From Floricoccus tropicus (GTDB taxonomy: Bacteria > Bacillota > Bacilli > Lactobacillales > Streptococcaceae): a DNA stretch of 64,000 nt. The notes beneath the pieces were generated by a model. It was given only the letters and a program-made list of their open reading frames with translations. It was not told the origin of the DNA and ran no database searches. Of the stretch, positions 55,159 to 64,000 are shown piece after piece; the stretch's first letter is position 1, and every line of letters starts with the position of its first letter. Location: assembly GCF_001832905.1 (NCBI RefSeq), contig NZ_MKIR01000001.1, positions 150,855 to 214,854 of the forward strand, read 5' to 3'. The translations under genes were made by a program, and so were the position numbers.

Positions 55159-56268
55159 TTATAAGAAATCCTTAAGTTGTTTACTTCTACTTGGATGACG
55201 GAGCTTTCTTAATGCTTTTGCTTCAATTTGTCTAATACGTTCACGCGTTACGTCAAAAACTTTTCCAACTTCTTCAAGTGTACGCATTTTACCATCATCA
55301 ATACCAAAGCGTAGACGAAGAACGTTTTCTTCACGATCAGTTAAGGTGTCTAAAACCTCATCTAACTGTTCGCGTAAAATTACACGAGTAGTATGATCAA
55401 CAGGATTTTCAATTACTTCATCTTCTATAAAATCACCTAATCGGCTATCATCTTCTTCCCCGATAGGTGTTTCAAGACTTACCGGTTCTTGAGCAATCTT
55501 TAATATTTCACGAACTTTATCTGGAGCCATTTCCATTTCTTTACCAATTTCCTCTGGGGTAGGTTCGCGGCCTAAATCTTGAAGTAATTGACGTTGAATA
55601 CGAATTAACTTATTAATTGTTTCAACCATATGAACTGGAATACGAATAGTTCTTGCTTGATCAGCAATTGCACGTGTAATTGCTTGACGAATCCACCAAG
55701 TAGCATATGTAGAGAATTTGAATCCTTTTGTATGATCAAATTTTTCTACTGCTTTCATTAGACCCATATTCCCTTCTTGGATAAGGTCTAAAAACTGCAT
55801 ACCACGACCAACGTATCGTTTTGCAATACTTACAACTAAACGTAAATTTGCTTCAGCTAAATGTTGTTTAGCTTGTTCGTCACCAGCTGCAATCGCCTCT
55901 GCAAGCGCAGTTTCTTCTTCCATTGTAAGAAGAGGAACACGACCAATTTCTTTAAGATACATACGAACTGGATCATCAATTTTAACACCAGCTGCAGCTG
56001 TCAAGTCCTCATCATCTTCTTCTAGACTTGGATCGTCCTTGAGTGCCATTGCACTCGGATTACCTTCTTTATCAACAATAGAGATGCCTGCATCTTGAAT
56101 TTTTTGTAGAACATCATCTATTTGATCTGCTTCAAGTTCTAGTTTAGCAATTAGTTCCGTTGTAAGTTCATCATCAGTAACAGTTCCTTCTGCTTTATGA
56201 CTACGAATATACTCCGCTACTGCTACATCAACACTAGTTACTTCTTTTTTGTTATTTTTAGTTGTCAA
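55159..56268 (-). CDS. rpoD: Primary sigma factor (sigma-A/RpoD)
   Basis: Directs RNA polymerase to housekeeping promoters. The 369 residues have region 1.1-1.2 at the N-terminus, region 2 with [22 protein letters not shown] and [16 protein letters not shown], region 3 and region 4 with [14 protein letters not shown] and [20 protein letters not shown]. The start is TTG (56266-56268) after GAGGAGAT. It is ten bases after dnaG, the macromolecular synthesis operon order of Bacillus and streptococci. Confidence 0.97.
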   Translation of the reverse strand: MTTKNNKKEVTSVDVAVAEYIRSHKAEGTVTDDELTTELIAKLELEADQIDDVLQKIQDAGISIVDKEGNPSAMALKDDPSLEEDDEDLTAAAGVKIDDPVRMYLKEIGRVPLLTMEEETALAEAIAAGDEQAKQHLAEANLRLVVSIAKRYVGRGMQFLDLIQEGNMGLMKAVEKFDHTKGFKFSTYATWWIRQAITRAIADQARTIRIPVHMVETINKLIRIQRQLLQDLGREPTPEEIGKEMEMAPDKVREILKIAQEPVSLETPIGEEDDSRLGDFIEDEVIENPVDHTTRVILREQLDEVLDTLTDREENVLRLRFGIDDGKMRTLEEVGKVFDVTRERIRQIEAKALRKLRHPSRSKQLKDFL

Positions 56269-56278
56269 ATTTATCTCC

Positions 56279-58108
56279 TCAGTCTAAAAGTCTCTTTTGA
56301 TTTATTATTTCTAAGGTCAACTCAATCTCTTTTTCTTTATTACCAACTTTACGAGCCGAATCAAGCCGTTCTTTTAAATCCTCAAGCTTTAATATATTTA
56401 TTTGCTTTTCAAAAGAATTTAATAAATCCCGCATCTCTTCTTTCGCTAATTCATCAGGTAAATTCAAAGATTTAATTTGATACCATAGATTTGATAAATC
56501 ATCAGATAAACTATGCACTAATTGTATCTCATCAATATTATCAAGAGCCATGTATTGTAAAAGTATGGCTTCAAATAAATTTTGATATTTTTTATGTTTA
56601 AAGGCAAATTTTTCATCATCCATAATATCTTTCAATAAATATGGATTAGAGATAAGCCTCTGTAATAAATATTGTTCTGTCCTCTCTAGTGCAGATAATT
56701 TAATAGCAGGATTTGCAAAATCATCATAATTAAAATTTTGCTCAACTTGTACTGGGCTGAAAAAATCTTCATCAGCAGGTGGTTGATAGCCCCAATCATC
56801 TTGCACAGAAATTTTATTATTTGGACGTAATCTATTTACTTGATTTTCAATACTTTGATAGTCAAAATCTTTAACAGTCTCACTTAACTTTTTAATATAG
56901 GCATCTTGTGCCGTCAAACTTGCAACATTAGCTATTAATGGAATCATTTGATCTAAAAAGTTAGTTTGTTCTTGAAGACTTGTAAGATTATCTGGTTTCA
57001 GATAATCAATTAAAAACTCTACCTCACTTATTCTACCTTGAGTCATTAAGTTTTTTAGAGCACCCGGATACTGCTTTTCATACTCGTCTGGATCAAGTCG
57101 ATCAGGAACGGTTACAATTTGAACCTGTTTACCTCTAAGTAAATTCAGAGATTTATAGGTTGCATTTTGGCCAGCCTTATCTCCGTCGTATAGGAGAACA
57201 AAACTTTTTGCTAAACGTGAAAGTTTGCTTACATGATTTTCTGTAAGTGAGGTTCCCATTGTAGCAACTACGTTTGTTATTCCAACCCGATAGGCAGCAA
57301 TTACATCCATGAATCCTTCCATCAAATAAACTTCTTTTGACTTATTGATTAATGGTTTTGCAATATTCAAGTTATATAATTCATAACTTTTATTGAATAT
57401 TGGAGTTGTTGTTGAATTTTTGTATTTTGCTTCTTTTCGGTTAATCTGATTTTCTTGCCAAATTCTTCCAGAAAATGCAATCACTTGACCGTACTCATTC
57501 ATGAGTGGAAACATAATCCTATTTTGAAAAGAATCATAGATATTATTCTCTGTAAAAGTAAAAAGACCTGACTCGGATAAGACCTTCTCTTCAAACTTAT
57601 TCGCTAATGACTTATATAGAACATTAGGCTCATCTGGAGCTAAACCAATACCAAAGCGGTTAATAATCTCATCATCAATTCCACGATCATACAAATATTT
57701 TTTTGCCTCTTGACCCAGTTCTGTTGACGTAAGAATCATGTGATAGACTCTACTTGCTTGAGTATGAATTTCGAATAATGCTTGATTAGGATTCTCCTTT
57801 TGAGGCGCATCATCGATATCAAGTTTTATTCCAGCATAATCAGCAACCTCTTTAACGCTATCAATAAAACTAACTTGTTTATATTCCTCAATGAATTTTA
57901 TAACATCTCCAGATTTACCGCATCCAAAACAATGAAAAAATTGTTTATCAGCATTTACATTAAAACTTGGAGTTTTTTCACCATGAAAGGGACATAAACC
58001 AAGATAATTTTTCCCAGTTTTAGAAAGTGCTACATATTGTGAAATAACATCAACAATATTAACACTTTGCTTAATTTCAGTGATTTTTTCACGATCGATT
58101 TTTGCCAT
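56279..58108 (-). CDS. dnaG: DNA primase
   Basis: Synthesises RNA primers for DNA replication. The 609 residues start with a zinc ribbon ([12 protein letters not shown]...[12 protein letters not shown]) and continue with the RNAP-basal domain and the Toprim catalytic core ([34 protein letters not shown]). A helicase-binding C-terminus follows. TGGAGGTGAT precedes the ATG. It is the first gene of the dnaG-rpoD operon. Confidence 0.97.
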   Translation of the reverse strand: MAKIDREKITEIKQSVNIVDVISQYVALSKTGKNYLGLCPFHGEKTPSFNVNADKQFFHCFGCGKSGDVIKFIEEYKQVSFIDSVKEVADYAGIKLDIDDAPQKENPNQALFEIHTQASRVYHMILTSTELGQEAKKYLYDRGIDDEIINRFGIGLAPDEPNVLYKSLANKFEEKVLSESGLFTFTENNIYDSFQNRIMFPLMNEYGQVIAFSGRIWQENQINRKEAKYKNSTTTPIFNKSYELYNLNIAKPLINKSKEVYLMEGFMDVIAAYRVGITNVVATMGTSLTENHVSKLSRLAKSFVLLYDGDKAGQNATYKSLNLLRGKQVQIVTVPDRLDPDEYEKQYPGALKNLMTQGRISEVEFLIDYLKPDNLTSLQEQTNFLDQMIPLIANVASLTAQDAYIKKLSETVKDFDYQSIENQVNRLRPNNKISVQDDWGYQPPADEDFFSPVQVEQNFNYDDFANPAIKLSALERTEQYLLQRLISNPYLLKDIMDDEKFAFKHKKYQNLFEAILLQYMALDNIDEIQLVHSLSDDLSNLWYQIKSLNLPDELAKEEMRDLLNSFEKQINILKLEDLKERLDSARKVGNKEKEIELTLEIINQKRLLD

Positions 58109-58152
58109 GTCATCACCTCCAAATTAAAAAAGAGCGCAAACTACCAAGTTTT

Positions 58153-58180
58153 ATTTTACCACAAAAATTTAGGATGTAAA
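58153..58180 (-). promoter_or_regulatory. dnaG operon promoter
   Basis: Minus-strand TTTACA (58175-58180), 16 bp, then TAAAAT (58153-58158) preceded by TGG (extended -10). Confidence 0.6.
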
Positions 58181-58336
58181 GGGAATAGTTTCTAGCAATG
58201 TAATAAATATATTATCAGTGCTAAAAATAGGCAGTTACCCATTAAATCAGATATTTTCATACTATATAATGATGTCAGTGTGATAATATTAAAGATCAAT
58301 AATAAAAAGAAGGAATATTTCCTCCTTACATATCTC

Positions 58337-59314
58337 TTATAAGCTTTGTTCTCTAAGCTTTTCTAATCTTCTTTGACGTTTTTTAGTCAAGTCACGCGCA
58401 GCACCTCTAGGTAAAATATCTTCTGGTAAAACATGACTTTCGGATATCTCACCATCAAATGATTCTAAATATGAAATAACTTCTCTAACAACTGCGGTCG
58501 GTGTTGAAGCACCTGCTGTTACCGCAACCTCTTCAACACCATTGAGCCACTCAGGCTTAATTTCACTTACATCTGCAACTCGATATGATTTTACACCCGC
58601 TTGCTCCTCTGATACCTGCGCTAGTCGGTTACTATTATTGCTTTTGGGATCACCAACTACAATCGTTAGATCACACCCTACTGCTTGCTCCGATACTGCT
58701 TGTTGTCTCTCATTTGTTGCCTGACAAATATCACTATGAATTTCTGCATGTGGATATTTATCTAGAACAGCATCCATTATATCACCCACATCCCACATAC
58801 TCATGGTCGTTTGGTTGGTTACAAAAATTTTTCCATCAATGTCTAATTTTTCTACATCTTCTATATTTGAAATCAAAAATATTTTATCCGGATCAATACC
58901 AAGAACTCCTTCGGGTTCAGGATGTCCTTTTTTCCCAATGTAAATCACTGTATTTCCATCAGTAATTTTTTTTCTAACTATTTCATGTGTTATCAGTACA
59001 TCTGGACATGAGGCATCAATTGTAACAAGTCCTTTCTCTTGAGCTTTAATTCGAACTTGATCACTCACTCCATGTGCCGTAAAAATAACAGTTCCGCTAT
59101 CAATTTTATCAAGTATCTCAAGTCGGTTTTCACCATCAATTGTTTCTATTCCAACGCTTTCGAAAGCTTCTGTTACGTGTGCATTATGAACAATCATTCC
59201 TAATATATATATAGGCCTTGGAAGGCTCTCGTCCATGGCAACGTTTTTAGCAATAACCATAGCATCAATTACGCCATAACAATACCCCATAGGCGTTATA
59301 TGCTTTATTTTCAT
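58337..59314 (-). CDS. ispH: 4-hydroxy-3-methylbut-2-enyl diphosphate reductase (IspH/LytB)
   Basis: Iron-sulphur enzyme that makes IPP and DMAPP in the last step of the MEP isoprenoid pathway. The 325 residues contain the three cluster Cys in [16 protein letters not shown] and SDICQAT, the HNAHV and TAHGVS motifs, TNQTTMSMW, and SKNSNRLA-like [12 protein letters not shown]; the C-terminal extension is like Bacillus YqfP. The ATG at 59314 has GGAGGTTA. It lies one gene from dnaG-rpoD, a layout like Bacillus. Many Streptococcaceae use only the mevalonate route, so its presence deserves a check. Confidence 0.9.
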   Translation of the reverse strand: MKIKHITPMGYCYGVIDAMVIAKNVAMDESLPRPIYILGMIVHNAHVTEAFESVGIETIDGENRLEILDKIDSGTVIFTAHGVSDQVRIKAQEKGLVTIDASCPDVLITHEIVRKKITDGNTVIYIGKKGHPEPEGVLGIDPDKIFLISNIEDVEKLDIDGKIFVTNQTTMSMWDVGDIMDAVLDKYPHAEIHSDICQATNERQQAVSEQAVGCDLTIVVGDPKSNNSNRLAQVSEEQAGVKSYRVADVSEIKPEWLNGVEEVAVTAGASTPTAVVREVISYLESFDGEISESHVLPEDILPRGAARDLTKKRQRRLEKLREQSL

Positions 59315-59390
59315 GATAACCTCCAATATTTATTTGAAAAGTACATTCTAACCATTATTTTAGCAAAATTCAAGAGATTTTACTTGTTTT

Positions 59391-59428
59391 AAAAAAATAA
59401 ACCCAATTACATAGGGTTTATTTTTTTC
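59391..59428 (-). terminator. Terminator of ftsW
   Basis: AATAAACCC and GGGTTTATT with a 9-base loop and a T run on the minus strand. Confidence 0.8.
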
Positions 59429-59430
59429 TC

Positions 59431-60654
59431 TTAATTCATTTCAGCCTCTAATTCAGCTTTAAATTCATTCTGTTCTGATAACTCTACCATCTCTCTTCGC
59501 TTCTCATCAGCACTAATATTTAAGACAAAACCAACACCTATAGAAAGTATTAAGAGACTATTTCCACCTTGAGAAAGGAATGGAAAAGTAACACCAGTTT
59601 CAGGTATCAATCCTGCAAGTCCTCCAAGGTTTACAAATACTTGCATTAGGAAAAGACCAGAAACTCCAATACACATAATTGAATTAAATGGATCTTTTGC
59701 CTTTATTCCAACCATCATCATTCTTAATATTAAGAAAAATAGCAATGCAAGAATAAACAACGACATAATTAACCCAAGTTCTTCAATAACAATCGAAAAT
59801 ACAAAGTCAGTATGAGCTTCAGGTAAATAACCTTTTTTCTGTATACTATTACCCAATCCTCGACCAAACCAGCCACCATTACTAATTGCGTAGTAACTGT
59901 TTGCCATCTGATGACCGTCTCCAGTTACATCTGTAAACGGATTAATATATGCGACAAAACGTTTATTAATATAATTAAAACGTGCAAGTGGTCCACCGAA
60001 AATTTTACCGCCTGTAATATTCACAATTATATCAAACATTATAAAAGATACTGCTCCAATTCCTAGTGCAGTATTAAACCAACCACGGCTTACTCCACTT
60101 GAAAAGATCATTATCGCCACTACACCAAGAATAATTAATAAATTACCCATATCCGGCATTGCAGCAACTAATGCGGCAGAAATAATAAACTGACCACTCC
60201 AACCATAAAAGGAACCTTGCAAATCATTTTTTCTGATTCTATCTTGATTTTTGGCAAGTGCTGCCGCCAATTGCCAAATAATTAGAATTTTTAAATACTC
60301 TACCGGCTGAACAGAAAAACTACCTACTCCAATCCATCCATGAGCACCATTTACAGTTGGTGCTAAGAACCTTGCAATAAACAGTAGGATTATCTCCATC
60401 CACATTATCCATTTTATAAGTCTTCGATTTCTAAGAAAACTTAATTTCATGTGATATAGAATCCATATAACCACTAGGCTCGCAATCCAGAAGACTACTT
60501 GACTTCTTACTTTCGCAATTGGATTCAAACCTGCTTCAATTTGTATTGGTGTAGTTGTTGAATAAACTATTACCAATCCTAAAATAGATAATACTAAGTA
60601 TGGAATTAAAATAGTATAATCAAGAAAATTTATTTTTTTTAGTACGGTTTTCAT
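59431..60654 (-). CDS. ftsW: FtsW/RodA family peptidoglycan polymerase
   Basis: SEDS-family membrane glycosyltransferase that polymerises lipid II with a class B PBP. The 407 residues contain about ten helices, the conserved VQPVEYLKILIIWQLA segment, the long extracellular loop (RFNYINKRFVAYINPF, YAISNGGWFGRGLGNSIQKKGYLPEAHTDFVFSIVIEELG) and GVTFPFLSQGGNSLL. This fits FtsW of lactic acid bacteria better than RodA, but the two are hard to separate by eye. TGAGGTTA precedes the ATG. Confidence 0.88.
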   Translation of the reverse strand: MKTVLKKINFLDYTILIPYLVLSILGLVIVYSTTTPIQIEAGLNPIAKVRSQVVFWIASLVVIWILYHMKLSFLRNRRLIKWIMWMEIILLFIARFLAPTVNGAHGWIGVGSFSVQPVEYLKILIIWQLAAALAKNQDRIRKNDLQGSFYGWSGQFIISAALVAAMPDMGNLLIILGVVAIMIFSSGVSRGWFNTALGIGAVSFIMFDIIVNITGGKIFGGPLARFNYINKRFVAYINPFTDVTGDGHQMANSYYAISNGGWFGRGLGNSIQKKGYLPEAHTDFVFSIVIEELGLIMSLFILALLFFLILRMMMVGIKAKDPFNSIMCIGVSGLFLMQVFVNLGGLAGLIPETGVTFPFLSQGGNSLLILSIGVGFVLNISADEKRREMVELSEQNEFKAELEAEMN

Positions 60655-60696
60655 ATTAACCTCAAATTATATTTCATAATAAAATTGCTAACTATC

Positions 60697-60725
60697 ATTT
60701 TAACATTTTTTAAAGTCAATATAAA
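60697..60725 (-). promoter_or_regulatory. ftsW promoter
   Basis: Minus-strand TTTATA (60720-60725), 17 bp, then TAAAAT (60697-60702) preceded by TGT (extended -10). Confidence 0.5.
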
Positions 60726-60759
60726 GGTAAGTTTTTTACAATTTTATTATCAAAAATAT

Positions 60760-60789
60760 AAAAAAAGTTCATTAAATAAATAATGAAAC
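60760..60789 (-). terminator. Terminator of the LytTR gene
   Basis: GTTTCATT and AATGAAC (one bulge) with an 8-base loop followed by TTTTTTT on the minus strand. Confidence 0.65.
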
Positions 60790-60813
60790 GAATTTTTATA
60801 ATATTTCTTATGA

Positions 60814-61161
60814 TCAATTTCGACTAATAACACTTTGAATTTTTTTTATTTTTCTCCTCGAAACATAGCACTCACAGCCATTAATGAATTTAATGCTCAA
60901 ATTACTTTTATTCAATTCAATGGCATTGGATAGATTTACAAGAAATGATTTATGGCTTCTAATTAATTGATCATATTTTTCTTCAATCTCAGATAATCTT
61001 CCATAAAATTCAAATTGATCCGTGCTTGTATTCAATATCAACCTATGTGGTTGTGGTGATGTTTCAAAATATAGTATCTCATCAAGGGGAACATATATAT
61101 CCTTAAATTTTGTACTTATAAACATCATATCACTATTATCTTTAACATTTTGATTACTCAT
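60814..61161 (-). CDS. Stand-alone LytTR DNA-binding protein
   Basis: A 115-residue LytTR domain without a receiver domain: DIYVPLDEILYFETSPQPHRLILNT, FYGRLSEIEEKYDQLIRSHKSFLVN and CYVSRRKIKKIQSV. Such proteins bind short direct repeats and often regulate membrane or bacteriocin genes, sometimes with a membrane partner. It lies 47 bp downstream of the ABC operon on the same strand, with AAAGGAT before its ATG. It may regulate that operon or belong to it. Confidence 0.78.
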   Translation of the reverse strand: MSNQNVKDNSDMMFISTKFKDIYVPLDEILYFETSPQPHRLILNTSTDQFEFYGRLSEIEEKYDQLIRSHKSFLVNLSNAIELNKSNLSIKFINGCECYVSRRKIKKIQSVISRN

Positions 61162-61208
61162 AAACTTATCCTTTATATAATTATACTAGTACTAAATAAC
61201 AAATATTA

Positions 61209-61961
61209 TTATTTAGCTCTTGATTTCACAATTGAAAATTTAGGCAATACATAAATAGGCACAATTATTGAAGCTAGTATTATTAGAAAAGCAATCAATA
61301 AATATATAGTCTGTGTCATTCCACCAAATTCTGTAGAAAATTCTCCCATCGATATGTCATGAGATAAAATTGCAACTGGTATAAATAAAGGCATTAGTAA
61401 TTTTAAAGGAGCAACTATTATCACAATTAATAGAATTTTAGATAAATGCTTCCATGTTATATATCTGCTTATAATCGCATTTACAGATATGAATAGATTT
61501 TCATAGCTAAATATCAGCAATATTTGAAGAATAAATAGTAAAAAGAAATCAATTTTCAATATATTATGCTCAGGTTGAAATATTAGAACAAAAACTGCTG
61601 GTACAAAGTATAAAAATACTAGCGAATCAATCAGATACCCAATCATAGAGCCTGTAACTAAATCAAAAATTCTGAAATTTGTTAATCTATATTTTTCAAC
61701 GGACAGTAAATTTCTCTGATTCTTTGAAATTCTAACAAGCACTACAATAATATAGATAACTAATATCATTATAAAGGTATATTTCGATAGCATTTCCTTA
61801 AACTCACCAAAAGATTGTCCATTAAGGTCTCCTGCATTTTCAACCGTTAGATACCGATTAATTAAATATGAAACAGTAAATTCCATTATTAAAAAAATTA
61901 GCGCTATCAAGGATAAATCTGTCTTATTATCGGTGACAATATTTTTTATTACTTTAAGCAT
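61209..61961 (-). CDS. ABC transporter permease, YtrC/ABC-2-like
   Basis: A 250-residue membrane protein with about six helices and a large extracellular loop after the first helix (NRYLTVENAGDLNGQSFGEF). The motif NLLSVEKYRLTNFRIFDLVTG resembles the cytoplasmic linker of ABC-2 export permeases. It overlaps the ATPase gene by 8 bp, so it is the partner of that ATPase. The substrate is unknown; YtrABC-like systems respond to cell-wall or peptide stress. Confidence 0.7.
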   Translation of the reverse strand: MLKVIKNIVTDNKTDLSLIALIFLIMEFTVSYLINRYLTVENAGDLNGQSFGEFKEMLSKYTFIMILVIYIIVVLVRISKNQRNLLSVEKYRLTNFRIFDLVTGSMIGYLIDSLVFLYFVPAVFVLIFQPEHNILKIDFFLLFILQILLIFSYENLFISVNAIISRYITWKHLSKILLIVIIVAPLKLLMPLFIPVAILSHDISMGEFSTEFGGMTQTIYLLIAFLIILASIIVPIYVLPKFSIVKSRAK

Positions 61962-62670
61962 CTATATTTCCCCCTTTTTCGTAATAAACTTCTTTAAAAT
62001 AATCATTAGCAGTCATTCCACTTTCCAAAAGGTCTTCTGTATTTTCATGACCAACTACCGTTTGCCTATCAATTACTACAATCTCATCAAGGATGGGAAA
62101 TATTTCTTCAATATGATGGCTTGAAATAATAACTGTTGATTCTTCATTAAACCAGCTCATCAAAGCTTTGATTATGCTTTCACGGGCAAAAATATCAATC
62201 CCACTGAGTGGTTCATCTAATAGATACAAGTTAACTTTTTTTGCCATTGTAAACATGATAATGGCTTTTTCTTTTGTACCCTTAGACATTTGAGAAATTT
62301 TTAAATTTAAATCTAACTTCAAGAATTGTCTTAGCTCTTCAGCTTTTTTTTCATCATAATTCTCATACCATTTTTTATAGAATTTCATCAAGTCTTTAAT
62401 TTTCATTGATTTAGAAAATCCATCCAAATCTGAGATGTATGAAACATATTTGTTAGTCAATTGATTTCTCTTTTCACCATGAAGAAAAATTTCACCCGAA
62501 TTTATTGGTAAACAATTGGCAATCAAAGAGATTAGTGTCGTTTTCCCTGAGGCATTTTCTCCCATTAAACCTACAATTTTTCCTGAATCTAAGCAAAGAT
62601 TTACGTCACGTAAAATTGTTTTTCTATCTCTTTTAAATGTTAGATCATTTATTTTTAATATTTCAGTCAT
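61954..62670 (-). CDS. ABC transporter ATP-binding protein, YtrB-like
   Basis: A 238-residue ATPase with Walker A GENASGKTT, signature MSKGTKEKA (the LSKGM/T variant used by YtrB-type exporters), Walker B LYLLDEPLSGID and the switch His in VIISSHHIEEI. AAGGGGGAA lies before the ATG. It is three bases after the GntR stop codon and overlaps the permease, forming a GntR-ATPase-permease operon. Confidence 0.88.
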   Translation of the reverse strand: MTEILKINDLTFKRDRKTILRDVNLCLDSGKIVGLMGENASGKTTLISLIANCLPINSGEIFLHGEKRNQLTNKYVSYISDLDGFSKSMKIKDLMKFYKKWYENYDEKKAEELRQFLKLDLNLKISQMSKGTKEKAIIMFTMAKKVNLYLLDEPLSGIDIFARESIIKALMSWFNEESTVIISSHHIEEIFPILDEIVVIDRQTVVGHENTEDLLESGMTANDYFKEVYYEKGGNIDA

Positions 62671-62673
62671 ATC

Positions 62674-63036
62674 TTATTCCCCCTTGAAATATTCTTCAAC
62701 TAAACTTGTAGTTTCTTCTAAATCAAATCCAAGTGATTTAATTGTTTTCGTAAAATTTTCAACTAAATCTTTTACCTCTTCTTTTTTCATATTTTTTATT
62801 ATTCCCTCATCATCAGTTACAAATCTTCCAAGTCCGCGTTTACTTTTTAAAATATTTTCTCGTTCTAATTCACTTAATGCATGTTGAACTGTATTAGGAT
62901 TAACACTAAGTTCAACTGCTAATTCCCTAACTGAAGGGATTTTTTCATCTTTTTCTAGTTTACCGGCTACTATATCATGTTTAATATATTCCATAATCTG
63001 CTGATATATAGGACTATTTTTTGTAAATTCTATGAC
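62674..63036 (-). CDS. GntR family regulator, YtrA-like, with a non-canonical start
   Basis: A 120-residue YtrA-subfamily repressor. The winged helix has EKIPSVRELAVELSVNPNTVQHALSELERENIL KSKRGLGRFV-type motifs and is followed by a short dimerisation tail. The family start would be MIEFTKNSPIYQQIM, but the codon before ATA-GAA-TTT is GTC (63034-63036), five bases after a perfect AGGAGG. The only normal start in frame, GTG at 63073-63075, overlaps the promoter and would precede the transcript. Either initiation is unusual (GTC or ATA), or the start codon has been lost. It leads its operon and presumably represses it. Confidence 0.75.
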   Translation of the reverse strand, partial: VIEFTKNSPIYQQIMEYIKHDIVAGKLEKDEKIPSVRELAVELSVNPNTVQHALSELERENILKSKRGLGRFVTDDEGIIKNMKKEEVKDLVENFTKTIKSLGFDLEETTSLVEEYFKGE

Positions 63037-63066
63037 CTTTTCCTCCTCTATTAGTGTTCTAGGTAA

Positions 63067-63095
63067 ATAATACACCGATACTTAATTTATGTCAA
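63067..63095 (-). promoter_or_regulatory. Promoter of the GntR-ABC operon
   Basis: Minus-strand TTGACA (63090-63095), exactly 17 bp, then TATTAT (63067-63072). It overlaps the only upstream GTG start candidate. Confidence 0.75.
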
Positions 63096-63118
63096 CAATT
63101 TATATAAAAAAATAAAAT

Positions 63119-63149
63119 AAAAAAAGCATGGAAAATTTCCACACTTGCT
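63119..63149 (-). terminator. Terminator of rpmG
   Basis: AGCA..TGGAAA and TTTCCA..TGCT form an imperfect stem followed by TTTTTTTATTTT on the minus strand. Confidence 0.55.
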
Positions 63150-63183
63150 AAAGTTATATTTTTTTAAGAACTATAAAACCTAT

Positions 63184-63330
63184 TTACACTTCTTCATGCA
63201 TCGTAACTTTACGTTCTTTAGGGCAGTACTTCAATACTCTTACCTTATCCGGATGAGTTGATTTATTCTTACTACTTATATAATTTTTACTTTTGCACTC
63301 CGTACAACGCAAATTTATTTTAACCCGCAT
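63184..63330 (-). CDS. rpmG: 50S ribosomal protein L33
   Basis: A 48-residue ribosomal protein starting [20 protein letters not shown] and ending [15 protein letters not shown]. It keeps the first CxxC pair and the third Cys, while the position of the fourth is Glu, a pattern common in this family's zinc-type copies. The ATG (63328-63330) overlaps the 3' end of the MFS gene by 11 bp with AAAGGAT upstream, so the two are co-transcribed. Confidence 0.92.
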   Translation of the reverse strand: MRVKINLRCTECKSKNYISSKNKSTHPDKVRVLKYCPKERKVTMHEEV

Positions 63331-64000
63331 TAGTTATATCCTTTACTTTCAAATATTTTTTAAAACTAATCAATACAACTAAAAGATTTATCAATATTGT
63401 CACACTAGTTATAATGAATACTTGTGAATAACCACCTAAATATGCTACAAAACTTCCAAGCATTGGACCTGCAACTTGACCAAAGTAATTGAAGGCTTGG
63501 TTAAAGCTAAATATCCTTCCAATTCCTTCTGCCGGTGTTATCTTAGTTAGAAGTGAGTTTACACTTGGTAGAATTGCCCCCGTACCGAACCCAAGAAGAA
63601 ATCTTAAAATTCCAAGTTGAAGCGGTGTTGTTGCAAAAGCCATTGGGAAAACTGTAGCAAAACTATAGATTAATCCTGCAATCATTAACCTATGGCTACC
63701 AATCTTATCACCAATTCTTCCTAACCAACTTGAGGACATTATTGCACTAAGACCTGGGGCTGAAACGATTAGACCTGCAATGAACATCAGATTTGCTGAG
63801 TTTCCTGATAATTCCCTAATGTAAAGGGTCATAATTGGTACCACACTTTGGAAAGCAACCGGAACTAAGAAGCTTGTCAAAAACAGAGCAAATAAAATTG
63901 ATTTATTTGGAATTTCATCTAAGACTTCTTTAGTTGACATAAGTTGTTCTGAACTTACTGGTTTAAAATTCTCTTTGACTAAGCTAACTGTCAAAATAGT
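63320..64000 (-). CDS. MFS multidrug efflux transporter, C-terminal part (cut by the window edge)
   Basis: The C-terminal ~226 residues of a 12-helix major facilitator. The central cytoplasmic loop is followed by six helices and the second-half motif [39 protein letters not shown] and [19 protein letters not shown] are typical of PmrA-type drug exporters of streptococci. The frame is open to the window edge, so the true start lies outside. It overlaps rpmG by 11 bp. Confidence 0.88.
   Translation of the reverse strand, partial: TILTVSLVKENFKPVSSEQLMSTKEVLDEIPNKSILFALFLTSFLVPVAFQSVVPIMTLYIRELSGNSANLMFIAGLIVSAPGLSAIMSSSWLGRIGDKIGSHRLMIAGLIYSFATVFPMAFATTPLQLGILRFLLGFGTGAILPSVNSLLTKITPAEGIGRIFSFNQAFNYFGQVAGPMLGSFVAYLGGYSQVFIITSVTILINLLVVLISFKKYLKVKDITNAG

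Noticed and set aside
58585..58965. 126-codon open frame opposite ispH
   Set aside because: Antisense to a conserved enzyme, with no ribosome-binding site or recognisable domain.

Overview
The window looks like an A+T-rich Firmicute chromosome of the family Streptococcaceae (Lactococcus- or Floricoccus-like). The evidence is the gpsB-rnpB-rlmL-mapZ neighbourhood, gyrA followed by srtA, the dnaG-rpoD pair, degV-DUF2140-hup, a GlnP transporter with two fused substrate-binding domains, and PurBox-like sites of the lactococcal PurR type. The genus is an inference. Most genes are on the minus strand. No rRNA, tRNA, CRISPR array, intact transposase or prophage was recognised.

Layout, left to right. 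(1) 1-10.2 kb is core: the start of purB; mapZ, rlmL, RNase P RNA and gpsB (division and RNA processing); ypsA, divergent from recU-pbp1A; and the glutamine/glutamate importer glnPQ. (2) 10.3-20.3 kb is metabolic: guaC with a PurBox and a structured leader, an AbrB-type membrane protein, a CopB-type copper ATPase, a candidate small RNA, a three-domain kinase-phosphatase-ligase RNA-repair protein, a DIP1984 protein, a DUF554 protein and an M32 carboxypeptidase. (3) 20.3-25.2 kb is an accessory, decaying stretch. It holds a VOC gene with a stop at codon 2, a dead YwqG/DUF1963 gene, a 108-aa unknown, a DNA/RNA non-specific nuclease lying between two perfect 69-bp direct repeats, and a 51-aa protein whose 3' end is one of those repeats. 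Small housekeeping-type enzymes follow. (4) 25.2-33.0 kb is the most defence-like stretch: two overlapping DUF262 genes (one with a DUF1524/HNH domain, GmrSD-like), a WYL regulator coupled to an S66 peptidase, palindromes around the likely promoter of the DUF262 pair, and a tandem of zinc-ribbon membrane proteins. (5) 33.1-46.4 kb holds a cupin, an ABC exporter, rlmCD (probably leaderless), a MazG-like protein, an LCP cell-wall ligase, a MORN-repeat protein, an Eis-like GNAT, an ABC-F protein, rex, radC and a large membrane protein. (6) 46.5-60.7 kb is core: hup, a DUF2140 gene, degV, srtA, gyrA, a DUF1146 gene, greA, mltG, a MIP18/SufT-like gene, rpoD, dnaG, ispH and ftsW. (7) 60.8-64.0 kb has a lone LytTR protein, a YtrABC-like GntR/ABC operon whose regulator lacks a normal start codon, rpmG, and the C-terminal half of an MFS exporter.

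The strongest candidates for something new are the WYL-controlled DUF262 pair, the repeat-flanked nuclease cassette, the guaC leader (mutually exclusive pairings that could hide the ribosome-binding site, below a PurBox placed at -76) and the RNA-repair protein. All calls come from reading the sequence. No alignment or folding program was run, and family names rest on motif recognition.
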